Source: Auanema rhodensis (taxonomy: Eukaryota; Nematoda; Chromadorea; Rhabditida; Rhabditidae). From it: 64,000 nucleotides of DNA. The translations under genes were made by a program, and so were the position numbers. This document shows positions 39,583 through 54,800 of this stretch, piece by piece (position 1 is the first letter of the stretch; the number at the start of each line of letters is the position of its first letter). The DNA lies in NCBI GenBank assembly GCA_964057225.1, contig OZ059900.1, forward strand, positions 320,501-384,500, in the 5' to 3' direction. The notes under the pieces were generated by a model. It saw only the letters and a list, made by a program, of their open reading frames with translations, did not search any database and had not been told where the DNA came from.

Positions 39583-42500
39583 ATACTTGTAAATTTTGAT
39601 CATATTCGTTAAGATTTGAGAATCAAACATAGAATACACGAAATCAGTCTATTTTTATGAGCTTGCACTGATATATATTCATTTTGATCAAAAAAGGTCG
39701 AAAATAGAAAGAATTTTTGAAATTTCCGAGTTTTGAGTCTAATTTGGCTAAATCGCTCATATATATGATCAGAAGCATAGTTTTATTGTCTATGACAACA
39801 AAAGTCATCAATTAAACGCTAGTGATGTTCAAATACTGATTTTCGCTCGAATAGCATTACTACACTAAGTATGGTCGTTTTTATGCCTTTAACACCATAT
39901 ACTCACCGATTTTTGGTACAAAATCTGTAATACTCGTAAATTTTGATCATATTCGTTAAGATTTGAGAATCAAACACACAATACACAAAATCAGTCTATT
40001 TTTATGAGCTTGCACTGATATATATTCATTTTGATCAAAAAAGGTCGAAAATAGAAAGAATTTTTGAAATTTCCGAGTTTTGAGTCCAATTTGGCTAAAT
40101 CGCTCATATATATGATCAAAAGCATAGTTTTATTGTCTATAACAACAAAAGTCATCAATTAAACGCTAGTGATGTTTAAATACTGAATTTCGCTCAAATA
40201 GCATTACTACACTAAGTATGGTCGTTTTTATGCCTTTAACACCATATACTCACCGATTTTTGGTACAAAATCTGTAATACTCGTAAATTTTGATCATATT
40301 CGTTAAGATTTGAGAATCAAACACACAATACACAAAATCAGTCTATTTTTATGAGCTTGCACTGATATATATTCATTTTGATCAAAAAAGGTCGAAAATA
40401 GAAAGAATTTTTGAATTTTCCGAGTTTTGAGTCCAATTGGGCTAAATCGCTCATTTATATGATCAAAAGCATAGTTTTATTGTCTATGACAACAAAAGTC
40501 ATTAATTAAACACTAATGATGTTTAAATCACTAAATTTCGCTCAAATAGCATTACTACACTAAGTATGGTCGTTTTTATGCCTTTAACACCATATACTCA
40601 CCAATTTTTGGTACAAAATCTGTAATACTCGTAAATTTTGATCATATTCGTTAAGATTTGAGAAGCAAACACACAATACACAAAATCAGTCTATTTTTAT
40701 GAGCTTGCACTGATATATATTCATTTTGATCAAAAAAGGTCGAAAATAGAAAGAATTTTTGAAATTTCCGAGTTTTGAGTCCAATTTGGCTGAATCGCTC
40801 ATATATATGATCAAAAGCATAGTTTTATTGTCTATAACAACAAAAGTCATCAATTAAACGCTAGTGATGTTTTAATACTGAATTTCGCTCAAATAGCATT
40901 ACTACACTAAGTATGGTCGTTTTTATGCCTTTAACACCATATACTCACCGATTTTTGGTACAAAATCTGTAATACTCGTAAATTTTGATCATATTCGTTA
41001 AGATTTGAAAATCAAACACACAATAAACAAAATCAGTATATTTATATGAGTTTGCACTGATATATATTCATTTTGATCAAAAAAGGTCGAAAATAGAAAG
41101 AATTTTTGAATTTTCCGAGTTTTGAGTCCAATTGGGCTAAATCGCTCATATATATGATCAAAAGCATAGTTTTATTGTCTATGACAACAAAAGTCATTAA
41201 TTAAACACTAATGATGTTTAAATCACTAAATTTCGCTCAAATAGCATTACTACACTAAGTATGGTCGTTTTTATGCCTTTAACACCATATACTCACCGAT
41301 TTTTGGTACAAAATCTGTAATACTCGTAAATTTTGATCATATTCGTTAAGATTTGAGAATCAAACACACAATACACAAAATCAGTCTATTTTTATGAGCT
41401 TGCACTGATATATATTCATTTTGATCAAAAAAGGTCGAAAATAGAAAGAATTTTTGAAATTTCCGAGTTTTGAGTCCAATTTGGCTAAATCGCTCATATA
41501 TATGATCAAAAGCATAGTTTTATTGTCTATAACAACAAAAGTCATCAATTAAACGCTAGTGATGTTTAAATACTGAATTTCGCTCAAATAGCATTACTAC
41601 ACTAAGTATGGTCGTTTTTATGCCTTTAACACCATATACTCACCGATTTTTGGTACAAAATCTGTAATACTCGTAAATTTTGATCATATTCGTTAAGATT
41701 TGAGAATCCAACACACAATACACAAAATCAGTCTATTTTTATGAGCTTGCACTGATATATATTCATTTTGATCAAAAAAGGTCGAAAATAGAAAGAATTT
41801 TTGAAATTTCCGAGTTTTGAGTCCAATTTGGCTAAATCGCTCATATATATGATCAAAAGCATAGTTTTATTGTCTATAACAACTAAAGTCATCAATTAAA
41901 CGCTAGTGATGTTTAAATACTGAATTTCGCTCAAATAGCATTACTACACTAAGTATGGTCGTTTTTATGCCTTTAACACCATATACTCTCCGATTTTTGG
42001 TACAAAATCTGTAATACTCGTAAATTTTGATCATATTCGTTAAGATTTGAGAATCAAACACACAATACACAAAATCAGTCTATTTTTATGAGCTTGCACT
42101 GATATATATTCATTTTGATCAAAAAAGGTCGAAAATAGAAAGAATTTTTGAATTTTCCGAGTTTTGAGTCCAATTGGGCTAAATCGCTCATATATATGAT
42201 CAAAAGCATAGTTTTATTGTCTATGACAACGAAAGTCATTAATTAAACACTAATGATGTTTAAATCACTAAATTTCGCTCAAATAGCATTACTACACTAA
42301 GTATGGTCGTTTTTATGCCTTTAACACCATATACTCACCGATTTTTGGTACAAAATCTGTAATACTCGTAAATTTTGATCATATTCGTTAAGATTTGAAA
42401 ATCAAACACACAATACACAAAATCAGTCTATTTTTATGAGCTTGCACTGATATATATTCATTTTGATCAAAAAAGGTCGAAAATAGAAAGAATTTTTGAA

Positions 42501-45486
42501 ATTTCCGAGTTTTGAGTCTAATTTGGCTAAATCGCTCATATATATGATCAGAAGCATAGTTCTATTGTCTATGACAACAAAAATCATCAATTAAACGCTA
42601 GTGATGTTTAAATACTGATTTTCGCTCAAATAGCATTACTACACTAAGTATGGTCGTTTTTATGCCTTTAACACCATATACTCACCGATTTTTGGTACAA
42701 AATCTGTAAAACTCGTAAATTTTGATCATATTCGTTAAGTTTTGAAAATCAAACACACAATAAACAAAATCAGTCTATTTTTATGAGTTTGCACTGATAT
42801 ATATTCATTTTGATCAAAAAAGGTCGAAAATAGAAAGAATTTTTGAATTTTCCGAGTTTTGAGTCCAATTGGGCTAAATCGCTCATATATATGATCAAAA
42901 GCATAGTTTTATTGTCTATAACAACAAAAGTCATCAATTAAACGCTAGTGATGTTTAAATACTGAATTTCGCTCAAATAGCATAACTACACTAAGTATGG
43001 TCGTTTTTATGCCTTTAACACCATATACTCACCGATTTTTGGTACAAAATCTGTAATACTCGTAAATTTTGATCATATTCGTTAAGATTTGAGAATCAAA
43101 CATACAATACACAAAATCAGTCTATTTTTATGAGCTTGCACTGATATATATTCATTTTGATCAAAAAAGGTCGAAAATAGAAAGAATTTTTGAAATTTCC
43201 GAGTTTTGAGTCTAATTTGGCTAAATCGCTCATATATATGATCAGAAGCATAGTTTTGTTGTCTATGACAACAAAAGTCATCAATTAAACGCTAGTGATG
43301 TTTAAATACTGATTTTCGCTCAAATAGCATTACTACACTAAGTATGGTCGTTTTTGTGCCTTTAACACCATATACTCACCGATTTTTGGTACAAAATCTG
43401 TAATACTCGTAAATTTTGATCATATTCGTTAAGATTTGAGAATCAAACATACAATACACGAAATCAGTCTATTTTTATGAGCTTGCACTGATATATATTC
43501 ATTTTGATCAAAAAAGGTCGAAAACAGAAAGAATTTTTGAAATTTCCGAGTTTTGAGTCTAATTTGGCTAAATCGCTCATATATATGATCAGAAGCATAG
43601 TTTTATTGTCTATGACAACAAAAGTCATCAATTAAACGCTAGTGATGTTTAAATACTGATTTTCGCTCAAATAGCATTACTACACTAAGTATGGTCGTTT
43701 TTATGCCTTTAACACCAGATACTCACCGATTTTTGGTACAAAATCTGTAATACTCGTAAATTTTGATCATATTCGTTAAGATTTGAAAATCAAACACACA
43801 ATAAACAAAATCAGTCTATTTTTATGAGTTTGCACTGATATATATTCATTTTGATCAAAAAAGGTCGAAAATAGAAAGAATTTTTGAATTTTCCGAGTTT
43901 TGAGTCCAATTGGGCTAAATCGCTCATATATATGATCAAAAGCATAGTTTTATTGTCTATGACAACAAAAGTCATTAATTAAACACTAATGATGTTTAAA
44001 TCACTAAATTTCGCTCAAATAGCATTACTACACTAAGTATGGTCGTTTTTATGCCTTTAACACCATATACTCACCGATTTTTGGTTCAAAATCTGTAATA
44101 CTCGTAAATTTTGATCATATTCGTTAAGATTTGAGAATCAAACACACAATACACAAAATCAGTCTATTTTTATGAGCTTGCACTGATATATATTCATTTT
44201 GATCAAAAAAGGTCGAAAATAGAAAGAATTTTTGAAATTTCCGAGTTTTGAGTCCAATTTGGCTGAATCGCTCATATATATGATCAAAAGCATAGTTTTA
44301 TTGTCTATAACAACAAAAGTCATCAATTAAACGCTAGTGATGTTTTAATACTGAATTTCGCTCAAATAGCATTACTACACTAAGTATGGTCGTTTTTATA
44401 CCTTTAACACCATATACTCACCGATTTTTGGTACAAAATCTGTAATACTCGTAAATTTTGATCATATTCGTTAAGTTTTGAAAATCAAACACACAATGAA
44501 CAAAATCAGTCTATTTTTATGAGTTTGCACTGATATATATTCATTTTGATCAAAAAAGGTCGAAAATAGAAAGAGTTTTTGAATTTTCCGAGTTTTGAGT
44601 CCAATTGGGCTAAATCGCTCATATATATGATCAAAAGCATAGTTTTATTGTCTATGACAACAAAAGTCATTAATTAAACACTAATGATGTTTAAATCACT
44701 AAATTTCGCTCAAATAGCATTACTACACTAAGTATGGTCGTTTTTATGCCTTTAACACCATATACTCACCGATTTTTGGTACAAAATCTGTAATACTCGT
44801 AAATTTTGATCATATTCGTTAAGATTTGAGAATCAAACACACAATACACAAAATCAGTCTATTTTTATGAGCTTGCACTGATATATATTCATTTTGATCA
44901 AAAAAGGTCGAAAATAGAAAGAATTTTTGAAATTTCCGAGTTTTGAGTCCAATTTGGCTAAATCGCTCATATATATGATCAAAAGCATAGTTTCATTGTC
45001 TATAACAACAAAAGTCATCAATTAAACGCTAGTGATGTTTTAATACTGAATTTCGCTCAAATAGCATTACTACACTAAGTATGGTCGTTTTTATGCCTTT
45101 AACACCATATACTCACCGATTTTTGGTACAAAATCTGTAATACTCGTAAATTTTGATCATATTCGTTAAGATTTGAGAATCAAACACACAATACACAAAA
45201 TCAGTCTATTTTTATGAGCTTGCACTGATATATATTCATTTTGATCAAAAAAGGTCGAAAATAGAAAGAATTTTTGAAATTTCCGAGTTTTGAGTCTAAT
45301 TTGGCTAAATCGCTCATATATATGATCAGAAGCATAGTTCTATTGTCTATGACAACAAAAATCATCAATTAAACGCTAGTGATGTTTAAATACTGATTTT
45401 CGCTCAAATAGCATTACTACACTAAGTATGGTCGTTTTTATGCCTTTAACACCATATACTCACCGATTTTTGGTACAAAATCTGTA

Positions 45487-45835
45487 ATACTCGTAAATTT
45501 TGATCATATTCGTTAAGTTTTGAAAATCAAACACACAATAAACAAAATCAGTCTATTTTTATGAGTTTGCACTGATATATATATTCATTTTGATCAAAAA
45601 AGGTCGAAAATAGAAAGAATTTTTGAAATTTCCGAGTTTTGAGTCCAATTTGGCTGAATCGCTCATATATATGATCAAAAGCATAGTTTTATTGTCTATA
45701 ACAACAAAAGTCATCAATTAAACGCTAGTGATGTTTTAATACTGAATTTCGCTCAAATAGCATTACTACACTAAGTATGGTCGTTTTTATGCCTTTAACA
45801 CCATATACTCACCGATTTTTGGTACAAAATCTGTA
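45487..45835. repeat. Junction monomer of the 11.1 kb duplication (349 bp)
   Basis: The front has GTTTTGAAAATCAAAC, CACAATAAAC, ATGAGTTTGC and a two-base expansion of the TA run (GATATATATATTC). The rear switches to GAAATTTCC, CCAATTTGGCTGAATCG and GTTTTAATACTG, matching the rear of the monomer at 34375. The switch at 45585-45627 is the recombination joint. Confidence 0.92.
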
Positions 45836-48800
45836 ATACTCGTAAATTTTGATCATATTCGTTAAGATTTGAGAATCAAACACACAATACACAAAATCAG
45901 TCTATTTTTATGAGCTTGCACTGATATATATTCATTTTGATCAAAAAAGGTCGAAAATAGAAAGAATTTTTGAATTTTCCGAGTTTTGAGTCCAATTGGG
46001 CTAAATCGCTCATATATATGATCAAAAGCATAGTTTTATTGTCTATAACAACAAAAGTCATCAATTAAACGCTAGTGATGTTTAAATACTGAATTTCGCT
46101 CAAATAGCATAACTACACTAAGTATGGTCGTTTTTATGCCTTTAACACCATATACTCACCGATTTTTGGTACAAAATCTGTAATACTCGTAAATTTTGAT
46201 CATATTCGTTAAGATTTGAGAATCAAACACTAAATACACAAAATCAGTCTATTTTAATGAGCTTGCACTGATATATATTCATTTTGATCAAAAAAGGTCG
46301 AAAATAGAAAGAATTTTTGAAATTTCCGAGTTTTGAGTCCAATTTGGCTGAATCGCTCATATATATGATCAAAAGCATAGTTTTATTGTCTATAACAACA
46401 AAAGTCATCAATTAAACGCTAGTGATGTTTTAATACTGAATTTCGCTCAAATAGCATTACTACACTAAGTATGGTCGTTTTTATGCCTTTAACACCATAT
46501 ACTCACCGATTTTTGGTACAAAATCTGTAATACTCGTAAATTTTGATCATATTCGTTAAGATTTGAGAATCAAACACTCAATACACAAAATCAGTCTATT
46601 TTTATGAGCTTGCACTGATATATATTCATTTTGATCAAAAAAGGTCGAAAATAGAAAGAATTTTTGAAATTTCCGAGTTTTGAGTCCAATTTGGCTAAAT
46701 CGCTCATATATATGATCAAAAGCATAGTTTTATTGTCTATAACAACAAAAGTCATCAATTAAACGCTAGTGATGTTTAAATACTGAATTTCGCTCAAATA
46801 GCATAACTACACTAAGTATGGTCGTTTTTATGCCTTTAACACCATATACTCACCGATTTTTGGTACAAAATCTGTAATACTCGTAAATTTTGATCATATT
46901 CGTTAAGATTTGAGAATCAAACATACAATACACAAAATCAGTCTATTTTTATGAGCTTGCACTGATATATATTCATTTTGATCAAAAAAGGTCGAAAATA
47001 GAAAGAATTTTTGAAATTTCCGAGTTTTGAGTCTAATTTGGCTAAATCGCTCATATATATGATCAGAAGCATAGTTTTATTGTCTATGACAACAAAAGTC
47101 ATCAATTAAACGCTAGTGATGTTTAAATACTGATTTTCGCTCAAATAGCATTACTACACTAAGTATGGTCGTTTTTATGCCTTTAACACCATATACTCAC
47201 CGATTTTTGGTACAAAATCTGTAATACTCGTAAATTTTGATCATATTCGTTAAGATTTGAGAATCAAACACTCAATACACAAAATCAGTCTATTTTTATG
47301 AGCTTGCACTGATATATATTCATTTTGATCAAAAAAGGTCGAAAATAGAAAGAATTTTTGAAATTTCCGAGTTTTGAGTCCAATTTGGCTAAATCGCTCA
47401 TATATATGATCAAAAGCATAGTTTTATTGTCTATAACAACAGAAGTCATCAATTAAACGCTAGTGATGTTTAAATACTGAATTTCGCTCAAATAGCATAA
47501 CTACACTAAGTATGGTCGTTTTTATGCCTTTAACACCATATACTCACCGATATTTGGTACAAAATCTGTAATACTCGTAAATTTTGATCATATTCGTTAA
47601 GATTTGAGAATCAAACACACAATACACAAAATCAGTCTATTTTAATGAGCTTGCACTGATATATATTCATTTTGATCAAAAAAGGTCGAAAATAGAAAGA
47701 ATTTTTGAAATTTCCGAGTTTTGAGTCCAATTTGGCTGAATCGCTCATATATATGATCAAAAGCATAGTTTTATTGTCTATAACAACAAAAGTCATCAAT
47801 TAAACGCTAGTGATGTTTTAATACTGAATTTCGCTCAAATAGCATTACTACACTAAGTATGGTCGTTTTTATGCCTTTAACACCATATACTCACCGATTT
47901 TTGGTACAAAATCTGTAATACTCGTAAATTTTGATCATATTCGTTAAGATTTGAGAATCAAACACACAATACACAAAATCAGTCTATTTTTATGAGCTTG
48001 CACTGATATATATTCATTTTGATCAAAAAAGGTCGAAAATAGAAAGAATTTTTGAATTTTCCGAGTTTTGAGTCCAATTGGGCTAAATCGCTCATATATA
48101 TGATCAAAAGCATAGTTTTATTGTCTATGACAACAAAAGTCATTAATTAAACACTAATGATGTTTAAATCACTAAATTTCGCTCAAATAGCATTACTACA
48201 CTAAGTATGGTCGTTTTTATGCCTTTAACACCATATACTCACCGATTTTTGGTACAAAATCTGTAATACTCGTAAATTTTGATCATATTCGTTAAGATTT
48301 GAGAATCAAACACACAATACCCAAAATCAGTCTATTTTTATGAGCTTGCACTGATATATATTCATTTTGATCAAAAAAGGTCGAAAATAGAAAGAATTTT
48401 TGAAATTTCCGAGTTTTGAGTCCAATTTGGCTAAATCGCTCATATATATGATCAAAAGCATAGTTTCATTGTCTATAACAACAAAAGTCATCAATTAAAC
48501 GCTAGTGATGTTTTAATACTGAATTTCGCTCAAATAGCATAACTACACTAAGTATGGTCGTTTTTATGCCTTTAACACCATATACTCACCGATTTTTGGT
48601 ACAAAATCTGTAATACTCGTAAATTTTGATCATATTCGTTAAGATTTGAGAATCAAACATACAATACACAAATTCAGTCTATTTTTATGAGCTTGCACTG
48701 ATATATATTCATTTTGATCAAAAAAGGTCGAAAATAGAAAGAATTTTTGAAATTTCCGAGTTTTGAGTCTAATTTGGCTAAATCGCTCATATATATGATC

Positions 48801-51800
48801 AGAAGCATAGTTTTATTGTCTATGACAACAAAAGTCATCAATTAAACGCTAGTGATGTTTAAATACTGATTTTCGCTCAAATAGCATTACTACACTAAGT
48901 ATGGTCGTTTTTATGCCTTTAACACCATATACTCACCGATTTTTGGTACAAAATCTGTAATACTCGTAAATTTTGATCATATTCGTTAAGATTTGAGAAT
49001 CAAACACTCAATACACAAAATCAGTCTATTTTTATGAGCTTGCACTGATATATATTCATTTTGATCAAAAAAGGTCGAAAATAGAAAGAATTTTTGAAAT
49101 TTCCGAGTTTTGAGTCCAATTTGGCTAAATCGCTCATATATATGATCAAAAGCATAGTTTTATTGTCTATAACAACAAAAGTCATCAATTAAACGCTAGT
49201 GATGTTTAAATACTGAATTTCGCTCAAATAGCATAACTACACTAAGTATGGTCGTTTTTATGCCTTTAACACCATATACTCACCGATTTTTGGTACAAAA
49301 TCTGTAATACTCGTAAATTTTGATCATATTCGTTAAGATTTGAGAATCAAACACACAATACACAAAATCAGTCTATTTTTATGAGCTTGCACTGATATAT
49401 ATTCATTTTGATCAAAAAAGGTCGAAAATAGAAAGAATTTTTGAAATTTCCGAGTTTTGAGTCCAATTTGGCTGAATCGCTCATATATATGATCAAAAGC
49501 ATAGTTTTATTGTCTATAACAACAAAAGTCATCAATTAAACGCTAGTGATGTTTTAATACTGAATTTCGCTCAAATAGCATTACTACACTAAGTATGGTC
49601 GTTTTTATGCCTTTAACACCATATACTCACCGATTTTTGGTACAAAATCTGTAATACTCGTAAATTTTGATCATATTCGTTAAGATTTGAGAATCAAACA
49701 CACAATACACAAAATCAGTCTATTTTTATGAGCTTGCACTGATATATATTCATTTTGATCAAAAAAGGTCGAAAATAGAAAGAATTTTTGAATTTTCCGA
49801 GTTTTGAGTCCAATTGGGCTAAATCGCTCATATATATGATCAAAAGCATAGTTTTATTGTCTATGACAACAAAAGTCATTAATTAAACACTAATGATGTT
49901 TAAATCACTAAATTTCGCTCAAATAGCATTACTACACTAAGTATGGTCGTTTTTATGCCTTTAACACCATATACTCACCGATTTTTGGTACAAAATCTGT
50001 AATACTCGTAAATTTTGATCATATTCGTTAAGATTTGAGAATCAAACACACAATACCCAAAATCAGTCTATTTTTATGAGCTTGCACTGATATATATTCA
50101 TTTTGATCAAAAAAGGTCGAAAATAGAAAGAATTTTTGAAATTTCCGAGTTTTGAGTCCAATTTGGCTAAATCGCTCATATATATGATCAAAAGCATAGT
50201 TTCATTGTCTATAACAACAAAAGTCATCAATTAAACGCTAGTGATGTTTTAATACTGAATTTCGCTCAAATAGCATTACTACACTAAGTATGGTCGTTTT
50301 TATGCCTTTAACACTATATACTCACCGATTTTTGGTACAAAATCTGTAATACTTGTAAATTTTGTTCATATTTGTTAAGATTTGAGAATCAAACACACAA
50401 TACACAAAATCAGTCTATTTTTATGAGTTTGCACTGATATATATTCATTTTGATCAAAAAAGGTCGAAAATAGAAAGAATTTTGGAAATGTCCGAGTTTT
50501 GAAATCCAATTTGGCTAAATCGCTCATATATATGATCAAAAGCATAGTTTTATTGTCTATAACAACAAAAGTCATCAATTAAACGCTAGTGATGTTTAAA
50601 TACTGAATTTCGCTCAAATAGCATAACTACACTAAGTATGGTCGTTTTTATGCCTTTAACACCATATACTCACCGATTTTTGGTACAAAATCTGTAATAC
50701 TTGTAAATTTTGATCATATTCGTTAAGATTTGAGAATCAAACATAGAATACACGAAATCAGTCTATTTTTATGAGCTTGCACTGATATATATTCATTTTG
50801 ATCAAAAAAGGTCGAAAATAGAAAGAATTTTTGAAATTTCCGAGTTTTGAGTCTAATTTGGCTAAATCGCTCATATATATGATCAGAAGCATAGTTTTAT
50901 TGTCTATGACAACAAAAGTCATCAATTAAACGCTAGTGATGTTCAAATACTGATTTTCGCTCGAATAGCATTACTACACTAAGTATGGTCGTTTTTATGC
51001 CTTTAACACCATATACTCACCGATTTTTGGTACAAAATCTGTAATACTCGTAAATTTTGATCATATTCGTTAAGATTTGAGAATCAAACACACAATACAC
51101 AAAATCAGTCTATTTTTATGAGCTTGCACTGATATATATTCATTTTGATCAAAAAAGGTCGAAAATAGAAAGAATTTTTGAAATTTCCGAGTTTTGAGTC
51201 CAATTTGGCTAAATCGCTCATATATATGATCAAAAGCATAGTTTTATTGTCTATAACAACAAAAGTCATCAATTAAACGCTAGTGATGTTTAAATACTGA
51301 ATTTCGCTCAAATAGCATTACTACACTAAGTATGGTCGTTTTTATGCCTTTAACACCATATACTCACCGATTTTTGGTACAAAATCTGTAATACTCGTAA
51401 ATTTTGATCATATTCGTTAAGATTTGAGAATCAAACACACAATACACAAAATCAGTCTATTTTTATGAGCTTGCACTGATATATATTCATTTTGATCAAA
51501 AAAGGTCGAAAATAGAAAGAATTTTTGAATTTTCCGAGTTTTGAGTCCAATTGGGCTAAATCGCTCATTTATATGATCAAAAGCATAGTTTTATTGTCTA
51601 TGACAACAAAAGTCATTAATTAAACACTAATGATGTTTAAATCACTAAATTTCGCTCAAATAGCATTACTACACTAAGTATGGTCGTTTTTATGCCTTTA
51701 ACACCATATACTCACCAATTTTTGGTACAAAATCTGTAATACTCGTAAATTTTGATCATATTCGTTAAGATTTGAGAAGCAAACACACAATACACAAAAT

Positions 51801-54800
51801 CAGTCTATTTTTATGAGCTTGCACTGATATATATTCATTTTGATCAAAAAAGGTCGAAAATAGAAAGAATTTTTGAAATTTCCGAGTTTTGAGTCCAATT
51901 TGGCTGAATCGCTCATATATATGATCAAAAGCATAGTTTTATTGTCTATAACAACAAAAGTCATCAATTAAACGCTAGTGATGTTTTAATACTGAATTTC
52001 GCTCAAATAGCATTACTACACTAAGTATGGTCGTTTTTATGCCTTTAACACCATATACTCACCGATTTTTGGTACAAAATCTGTAATACTCGTAAATTTT
52101 GATCATATTCGTTAAGATTTGAAAATCAAACACACAATAAACAAAATCAGTATATTTATATGAGTTTGCACTGATATATATTCATTTTGATCAAAAAAGG
52201 TCGAAAATAGAAAGAATTTTTGAATTTTCCGAGTTTTGAGTCCAATTGGGCTAAATCGCTCATATATATGATCAAAAGCATAGTTTTATTGTCTATGACA
52301 ACAAAAGTCATTAATTAAACACTAATGATGTTTAAATCACTAAATTTCGCTCAAATAGCATTACTACACTAAGTATGGTCGTTTTTATGCCTTTAACACC
52401 ATATACTCACCGATTTTTGGTACAAAATCTGTAATACTCGTAAATTTTGATCATATTCGTTAAGATTTGAGAATCAAACACACAATACACAAAATCAGTC
52501 TATTTTTATGAGCTTGCACTGATATATATTCATTTTGATCAAAAAAGGTCGAAAATAGAAAGAATTTTTGAAATTTCCGAGTTTTGAGTCCAATTTGGCT
52601 AAATCGCTCATATATATGATCAAAAGCATAGTTTTATTGTCTATAACAACAAAAGTCATCAATTAAACGCTAGTGATGTTTAAATACTGAATTTCGCTCA
52701 AATAGCATTACTACACTAAGTATGGTCGTTTTTATGCCTTTAACACCATATACTCACCGATTTTTGGTACAAAATCTGTAATACTCGTAAATTTTGATCA
52801 TATTCGTTAAGATTTGAGAATCCAACACACAATACACAAAATCAGTCTATTTTTATGAGCTTGCACTGATATATATTCATTTTGATCAAAAAAGGTCGAA
52901 AATAGAAAGAATTTTTGAAATTTCCGAGTTTTGAGTCCAATTTGGCTAAATCGCTCATATATATGATCAAAAGCATAGTTTTATTGTCTATAACAACTAA
53001 AGTCATCAATTAAACGCTAGTGATGTTTAAATACTGAATTTCGCTCAAATAGCATTACTACACTAAGTATGGTCGTTTTTATGCCTTTAACACCATATAC
53101 TCTCCGATTTTTGGTACAAAATCTGTAATACTCGTAAATTTTGATCATATTCGTTAAGATTTGAGAATCAAACACACAATACACAAAATCAGTCTATTTT
53201 TATGAGCTTGCACTGATATATATTCATTTTGATCAAAAAAGGTCGAAAATAGAAAGAATTTTTGAATTTTCCGAGTTTTGAGTCCAATTGGGCTAAATCG
53301 CTCATATATATGATCAAAAGCATAGTTTTATTGTCTATGACAACGAAAGTCATTAATTAAACACTAATGATGTTTAAATCACTAAATTTCGCTCAAATAG
53401 CATTACTACACTAAGTATGGTCGTTTTTATGCCTTTAACACCATATACTCACCGATTTTTGGTACAAAATCTGTAATACTCGTAAATTTTGATCATATTC
53501 GTTAAGATTTGAAAATCAAACACACAATACACAAAATCAGTCTATTTTTATGAGCTTGCACTGATATATATTCATTTTGATCAAAAAAGGTCGAAAATAG
53601 AAAGAATTTTTGAAATTTCCGAGTTTTGAGTCTAATTTGGCTAAATCGCTCATATATATGATCAGAAGCATAGTTCTATTGTCTATGACAACAAAAATCA
53701 TCAATTAAACGCTAGTGATGTTTAAATACTGATTTTCGCTCAAATAGCATTACTACACTAAGTATGGTCGTTTTTATGCCTTTAACACCATATACTCACC
53801 GATTTTTGGTACAAAATCTGTAAAACTCGTAAATTTTGATCATATTCGTTAAGTTTTGAAAATCAAACACACAATAAACAAAATCAGTCTATTTTTATGA
53901 GTTTGCACTGATATATATTCATTTTGATCAAAAAAGGTCGAAAATAGAAAGAATTTTTGAATTTTCCGAGTTTTGAGTCCAATTGGGCTAAATCGCTCAT
54001 ATATATGATCAAAAGCATAGTTTTATTGTCTATAACAACAAAAGTCATCAATTAAACGCTAGTGATGTTTAAATACTGAATTTCGCTCAAATAGCATAAC
54101 TACACTAAGTATGGTCGTTTTTATGCCTTTAACACCATATACTCACCGATTTTTGGTACAAAATCTGTAATACTCGTAAATTTTGATCATATTCGTTAAG
54201 ATTTGAGAATCAAACATACAATACACAAAATCAGTCTATTTTTATGAGCTTGCACTGATATATATTCATTTTGATCAAAAAAGGTCGAAAATAGAAAGAA
54301 TTTTTGAAATTTCCGAGTTTTGAGTCTAATTTGGCTAAATCGCTCATATATATGATCAGAAGCATAGTTTTGTTGTCTATGACAACAAAAGTCATCAATT
54401 AAACGCTAGTGATGTTTAAATACTGATTTTCGCTCAAATAGCATTACTACACTAAGTATGGTCGTTTTTGTGCCTTTAACACCATATACTCACCGATTTT
54501 TGGTACAAAATCTGTAATACTCGTAAATTTTGATCATATTCGTTAAGATTTGAGAATCAAACATACAATACACGAAATCAGTCTATTTTTATGAGCTTGC
54601 ACTGATATATATTCATTTTGATCAAAAAAGGTCGAAAACAGAAAGAATTTTTGAAATTTCCGAGTTTTGAGTCTAATTTGGCTAAATCGCTCATATATAT
54701 GATCAGAAGCATAGTTTTATTGTCTATGACAACAAAAGTCATCAATTAAACGCTAGTGATGTTTAAATACTGATTTTCGCTCAAATAGCATTACTACACT

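Larger units (their letters stand above)
34471..45584. repeat. 11,114 bp segmental tandem duplication, unit 1 (32 monomers)
   Basis: Every distinctive variant in this stretch recurs exactly 11,114 bp downstream. Examples are GATATTTGG (36438/47552), CACTATATACTC (about 39199/50313), TTTTGTTCATA (about 39248/50362), GTTTTGAAATCC (about 39382/50496), TCATTTATATG (about 40454/51568), GAGAAGCAAAC (about 40662/51776), AACAACTAAAG (about 41880/52994), TTTTTGTGCC (43351/54465), CAATGAACAAAA (about 44496/55610) and the extra AT in GATATATATATTC (about 45574/56688). I found no difference between the units at about 30 such sites. The ends are set by the markers just outside: 34441-34470 differs from 45555-45584, and 45628 differs from 56742. 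The crossover therefore lies within the 43 bp 45585-45627, and the exact unit border is arbitrary inside that tract. Confidence 0.93.
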
